Both the position numbers and the translations under genes were made by a program. Below the pieces are notes generated by a model, which searched no databases, was not told the DNA's origin, and saw nothing but the letters and a program-made list of their open reading frames with translations. A DNA stretch of 64,000 nucleotides, from the NCBI RefSeq assembly GCF_002157205.1, contig NZ_CP021358.1:992001-1056000 (forward strand), in the 5' to 3' direction. Origin of the DNA: Kushneria marisflavi. Lineage in GTDB: Bacteria; Pseudomonadota; Gammaproteobacteria; Pseudomonadales; Halomonadaceae. Shown here one piece after another: positions 60,266 to 64,000 of this stretch (position 1 is the stretch's first letter; each line of letters starts with the position of its first letter).

Positions 60266-61599
60266 ATCGCCCACGCACTCAAAAGCCCAAACGCACCATG
60301 GGCGTGCGCGCCCATGCGGCCCTGGCACTGGCGCCGGTGCTCAACCAGCGAGGCGCGCTCACAAGCGATGTCCCTGAAGGCGTCGCGCCGCGAGACCAAG
60401 GGCTTTACCGGGCACTGTGCTTTGGCGTCTGTCGCGCCCTGCCGCAGCTTGAAGCCATCGCCGAAAAACTTCTGAAATCGGCCTTCAAGCAGCGCGACCA
60501 GGACGTTCACGCCCTGTTGCTGATCGGGCTGTATCAGCTCTATCACATGCGCATTCCGACCCACGCCGCCGTGGGGGAAACCGCTGGCGGTGCGCGCGAA
60601 TTGAACAAGGAATGGGCGACCAGGGTCATTAACGGCTGCCTGCGCCGCGCCGATCGCGAGCGTGACACGCTGCTGGCCACAGTGGATCAGAGTCCCGAAG
60701 CTGCCCACTGGCATCCACAGTGGCTGCTGAACCGGCTCGAGAAAGCCTGGCCGGATCAATGGCAGGACATTACAGCGGCCAACAACGTGCCCGGCCCGAT
60801 GACGCTGCGCGTCAATCGACGCCACCAATCGAGGGAGGCGTGGCTTGAGCGGCTGGAAGACGCCGGCCTTGCTGCCCGCACCTGTGCCTTCAGCGACGAC
60901 GCTCTGACGATGGAGACACCCTGCGACGTCGAACAGCTGCCGGGCTTTCAGGACGGCGACGTCAGCGTTCAGGATGAAGCCGCTCAGCTGGCCGCCGGCC
61001 TGCTGCTTGAAGGGGTCGAGTCACGTTCGGCGCCGCTGCGTCTGCTGGATGCCTGCAGCGCCCCGGGCGGCAAGAGCGCCCACCTGCTGGAGTGCGCGCC
61101 CGAGAGTGCGTTGACCGCTCTGGACAGTGACGCCACCCGTCTTGAGCGTGTCCGCGAAACGCTGGCACGCCTGAAGCTCTCGGCAACGCTCGTGGCCACC
61201 GATGCCACCGAAGGGGCCTGGTGGGACGGCGTACCCTTTGATGGCATTTTGCTGGACGCCCCCTGCTCGGGCACCGGCGTCATTCGTCGTCATCCCGACA
61301 TCAAGGCGTTGCGCCGGGAAGAAGACATCTTTGAGCTGACCGCCCTGCAGGCCCGCCTGCTGGATGCACAATGGCAGCGTCTGGCCCCCGGCGGACGTCT
61401 GCTCTATGCCACCTGCTCGGTACTGCCCGAGGAAAACGCCGAACAGATCACGGCCTTTCTGGCCCGCACCCCCGATGCACACGCACAACCGATCACGGCC
61501 GACTGGGGGCAGATCGCCGGTGAGGGCCGCCAGCTGATGCCGACGCCTGATGGCCATGACGGCTTTTTCTATGCCCTGCTGGAAAAGGCTGCCGGCTGA
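60262..61599 (+). CDS. rsmB: 16S rRNA (cytosine-967-C5)-methyltransferase RsmB
   Basis: 445 residues. An N-terminal NusB-like domain (about 1-150) is followed by a SAM-dependent methyltransferase domain with LLDACSAPGGKSAHLLE (SAM site), DAPCSGTGVIRRHPDIK (motif IV Cys) and LLYATCSVLPEENAEQI (motif VI, the second catalytic Cys). This is the RsmB/Fmu layout. It is coupled to fmt by a 4-bp overlap. In relatives trkA follows directly; here pncA and a dodecin gene come between. Confidence 0.96.
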   Translation: MNRPRTQKPKRTMGVRAHAALALAPVLNQRGALTSDVPEGVAPRDQGLYRALCFGVCRALPQLEAIAEKLLKSAFKQRDQDVHALLLIGLYQLYHMRIPTHAAVGETAGGARELNKEWATRVINGCLRRADRERDTLLATVDQSPEAAHWHPQWLLNRLEKAWPDQWQDITAANNVPGPMTLRVNRRHQSREAWLERLEDAGLAARTCAFSDDALTMETPCDVEQLPGFQDGDVSVQDEAAQLAAGLLLEGVESRSAPLRLLDACSAPGGKSAHLLECAPESALTALDSDATRLERVRETLARLKLSATLVATDATEGAWWDGVPFDGILLDAPCSGTGVIRRHPDIKALRREEDIFELTALQARLLDAQWQRLAPGGRLLYATCSVLPEENAEQITAFLARTPDAHAQPITADWGQIAGEGRQLMPTPDGHDGFFYALLEKAAG

Positions 61600-61752
61600 C
61601 ACCACCCCTTGATGCGCACCGGCTACAACCTTTCACATGCCGGTGCTTGTCAGATGGGCAGGGGCCTTCGATACTGAAGGCCATTCTGATTGCCGGACAC
61701 TCGACAGCGTATGGCCCACTCACATCGTGTCTACTCACACCGCGAACCTGAT

Positions 61753-62418
61753 ATGCCCGGAAACCGTCCTCCAATTGATGAGCGGGCGCTGATCGTGGTG
61801 GACATGCAGGGTGATTTCATGCCCGGCGGCGCCCTGCCCTGTGTGCGCGGCAACGAGATCCTTGATGGCATCCAGGCGGCGATGTCCAGCGGCGAGTATG
61901 GCCATATCGTGGCCACTCAGGACTGGCACCCGGCCGGCCACATCTCCTTTGCCAGCAGTCACGGCCATCATCAGCCCTTCGAGGTAATCGAGCTTTACGG
62001 TGAGCCACAAACGCTCTGGCCGGATCACTGCGTGCGCGCCACCAGCGGTGCTGTACTGGATACGCGGCTGGACTGGTCGCTGGCGAACATCATCATTCGC
62101 AAGGGTAGCGACCCGCGCGTGGACAGCTATAGTGCCTTTCGTGACAATCTGGGCCCGAAAGGCACTCGCCCTTCCACGGGGCTTGCCGGCTGGCTCGACG
62201 AACGCGGCGTGACCGAAGTCTCCGTGTGCGGGCTGGCCCGCGAGGTCTGCGTGCTCTGGACCGCCGAAGATGCCCTCAAGGCCGGCTTTACTACCCGTTT
62301 TCTCTGGCCGCTGACGCGTCCGGTGTCATTTGACAGCGACGCCGCCACGTATCAACGGCTGGAACACTGCGGTATCGCGATCGTCGATACTGCTTCCATG
62401 GACTCCCCTGATGCCTGA
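61753..62418 (+). CDS. pncA: Nicotinamidase PncA
   Basis: 221 residues from ATG 61753, or 235 from ATG 61711; neither has a good ribosome site, and the conserved part begins at ALIVVDMQGDFMPGGAL. It hydrolyses nicotinamide to nicotinate for NAD recycling. The metal-binding DWHPAGHISF, WPDHCV, IRKGSDPRVDSYSAF and the catalytic Cys in SVCGLAREVCV match nicotinamidases rather than general isochorismatases. It lies between rsmB and the dodecin gene. Confidence 0.92.
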   Translation: MPGNRPPIDERALIVVDMQGDFMPGGALPCVRGNEILDGIQAAMSSGEYGHIVATQDWHPAGHISFASSHGHHQPFEVIELYGEPQTLWPDHCVRATSGAVLDTRLDWSLANIIIRKGSDPRVDSYSAFRDNLGPKGTRPSTGLAGWLDERGVTEVSVCGLAREVCVLWTAEDALKAGFTTRFLWPLTRPVSFDSDAATYQRLEHCGIAIVDTASMDSPDA

Positions 62419-62451
62419 TGCATCCAGGGGCCACGTTAAAGGAAAGACACC

Positions 62452-62658
62452 ATGAGCGATCACGTTTACAAATCCGTTGAACTGACCGGCTCTTCCGAGA
62501 CCAGCATCGAGGAAGCCGTACAGAACGCCCTGACCAAGGCCAGTGAAACGGTCAAGAACATGCAGTGGTTCCAGGTCACCGAGACCCGCGGCCACATTGA
62601 AAATGACCGCGTTGGCCACTGGCAGGTCAGCGTCAAGGTCGGCTTCACCCTCGAGTGA
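62452..62658 (+). CDS. Dodecin
   Basis: 68 residues with an AAGGA ribosome site 7 nt before the ATG. The sequence [37 protein letters not shown] and [14 protein letters not shown] is the dodecin fold: one helix on a three-strand sheet, assembling as a hollow dodecamer that binds flavins. Trp39 in NMQWF is the conserved flavin-stacking residue. It has its own terminator. Confidence 0.95.
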   Translation: MSDHVYKSVELTGSSETSIEEAVQNALTKASETVKNMQWFQVTETRGHIENDRVGHWQVSVKVGFTLE

Positions 62659-62665
62659 TGCCTGC

Positions 62666-62694
62666 GCGGCAGTCAGCTTCTGGCTGCCGCTTTT
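62666..62694 (+). terminator. Terminator of the dodecin gene
   Basis: The 7-bp stem GCGGCAG / CTGCCGC (62666-62672, 62684-62690) is followed by TTTTGTCT, just after the stop codon. Confidence 0.8.
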
Positions 62695-62813
62695 GTCTCT
62701 CCTGCCCTTTTGACGTTCGTCTGTAACAATCCTTCCCTGCCCTTTCCCTTGTCGCCGTTTGGTGCCAACATCCCCGCCATTGATCTTGCCTTGTCACCCT
62801 TCGGATCACCGTC

Positions 62814-64000
62814 ATGAAAATCATCATTCTGGGCGCCGGCCAGGTAGGCGGCACGCTGGCCGAGCATCTGGCGCATGAAGACAACGACATTACCGTGGTG
62901 GATGTCGACAGCGTTCGCCTGCGCGATCTGAGCACGCGCCTTGATCTGAGAACCGTGCAGGGCGTGTGCTCCTATCCGATCACCCTGAAGGAAGCCGGGG
63001 CAGAAGACGCTGACATGCTGATTGCCGTGACCAACTCCGACGAGGTCAACATGATGGCCTGTCAGGTGGCACACACCCTTTTCAGCACGCCAACCAAGAT
63101 CGCACGAGTCCGCGCGACCCAGTATCTGACCAGCAAGGGGCTGTTTTCCCAGGACGCCATCCCGATCGATGTCCTGATCAGCCCCGAGCAGGTGGTCACC
63201 AACCACATCCGTCGCCTGATTGAATACCCCGGCGCGCTGCAAGTGCTCGATTTCGCCAATGGTCTGGCCCAGCTGGTGGCGGTCAAGGCTTATTACGGTG
63301 GCCCGCTGGTGGGTCAGGAGCTGGCCTTCCTGCGTCGCCACATGCCCAATGTCGATACCCGGGTGGCGGCCATCTACCGTCGCAATCGACCGATCATGCC
63401 GCGTGGCAACACCGTTATCGAAGCCGATGACGAAGTGTTTTTCATTGCCGCGCGCAAGGACATTCGCACCGTCATGGGCGAGCTTCGGCGAGTGGACCGA
63501 GGCTTTCGACGGGTCATGATCGGCGGTGGCGGTAATATCGGCGAGCGGCTGGCAGAAACCCTTGAGCAGGATTATCAGGTCAAGATTCTTGAACAGAATC
63601 TGGAGCGCTGCACCCAGCTCTCGGAGAACCTGAAACGCACCGTGGTCCTGCACGGCAGCGCCACCAGCAAGCGGCTGCTGCTTGAGGAGAACATCGAGGA
63701 GTGCGACATCTTCTGTGCGCTGACCAACGATGATGAGGTCAACGTCATGTCCTCGATGCTGGCCAAGCGCCTCGGAGCCAAGAAGGTGCTGACCCTGATC
63801 AACAACCCGGCCTATGTGGATCTGGTTCAGGGCGGCGAGATAGACATTGCCATCTCGCCACAGCAGGCCACCATCGGCGGACTTTTGACCCACGTGCGAC
63901 GCGGCGACATCGTCAACGTGCACTCCCTGCGGCGTGGCGCTGCCGAAGCCATCGAAGCCATTGCCCACGGTGACTCACGCTCCTCCCGCGTGGTCGGACG
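62814..64000 (+). CDS. trkA: Trk potassium-uptake regulator TrkA (3' end outside window)
   Basis: 395 codons are visible of an expected 458 or so. There are two tandem RCK units, each with a Rossmann NAD site: [19 protein letters not shown] at the start, and [20 protein letters not shown] around residue 230. Each is followed by a TrkA-C domain. It binds NAD/ATP and controls the TrkH/TrkI potassium channels, the main K uptake route of halophiles at high osmolarity. The start is ATG 62814; no strong ribosome site is seen. Confidence 0.96.
   Translation, partial: MKIIILGAGQVGGTLAEHLAHEDNDITVVDVDSVRLRDLSTRLDLRTVQGVCSYPITLKEAGAEDADMLIAVTNSDEVNMMACQVAHTLFSTPTKIARVRATQYLTSKGLFSQDAIPIDVLISPEQVVTNHIRRLIEYPGALQVLDFANGLAQLVAVKAYYGGPLVGQELAFLRRHMPNVDTRVAAIYRRNRPIMPRGNTVIEADDEVFFIAARKDIRTVMGELRRVDRGFRRVMIGGGGNIGERLAETLEQDYQVKILEQNLERCTQLSENLKRTVVLHGSATSKRLLLEENIEECDIFCALTNDDEVNVMSSMLAKRLGAKKVLTLINNPAYVDLVQGGEIDIAISPQQATIGGLLTHVRRGDIVNVHSLRRGAAEAIEAIAHGDSRSSRVVG

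Noticed and set aside
62673..63968. 431-residue minus-strand frame opposite trkA
   Set aside because: Antisense shadow of trkA, whose Rossmann motifs are clear on the plus strand.

Overview
The window looks like a stretch of chromosome from a moderately halophilic gammaproteobacterium. Gene order (queA-tgt-yajC-secDF, suhB/trmJ/iscR, ndk-rlmN-pilF-rodZ-ispG-hisS-yfgM-bamB-der, def-fmt-rsmB with dprA-tsaC-hemF-aroE on the other strand, trkA) and protein sequence fit the Halomonadaceae (Halomonas/Kushneria type). That placement is inference; no rRNA or other marker is present. I see no insertion sequence, prophage, CRISPR array or replication origin.

Region 1 (1-17891, minus strand) is one giant LapA-type adhesin gene that runs off the left edge. 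It has an N-terminal retention module with a PAAG protease site, a linker of about 25 twelve-residue repeats, about 40 Ig-like repeats of two alternating subtypes, VCBS-like domains and a Bap-type domain. One missing base near 850-854 breaks the frame.

Region 2 (18165-31392) is accessory. It holds a DUF2959 lipoprotein with fabV, a DUF7079-like protein, an MscS-type channel, a LysR regulator with dgcN-dgcA (D-glutamate use), a Nudix hydrolase with a possible attenuated leader, a DUF883 membrane protein behind a perfect 24-bp palindrome, a universal stress protein broken in a C9 tract, an unlisted 44-residue membrane protein, an acyltransferase, a Crp/Fnr regulator and tRNA-Leu(CAA).

Region 3 (31502-54118) is mostly housekeeping: queuosine tRNA modification, the SecDF-YajC translocase, a SuhB-like protein that has lost catalytic residues, TrmJ, a reduced isc operon (iscR-iscS-iscA with no iscU, hscBA or fdx), Ndk, and the conserved rlmN-to-der run. 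It ends with two unknown envelope proteins, a DUF815 ATPase and an M48 lipoprotein protease.

Region 4 (54097-64000) has a minus-strand operon (LysM-family protein lacking LysM, dprA, tsaC, hemF, aroE) opposite def-fmt-rsmB, then pncA, dodecin and the first 395 codons of trkA.

Three genes (adhesin, universal stress protein, dprA-linked LysM-family gene) each need exactly one added base to read through, two of them in C runs. Sequencing or assembly error is as likely as real mutation.
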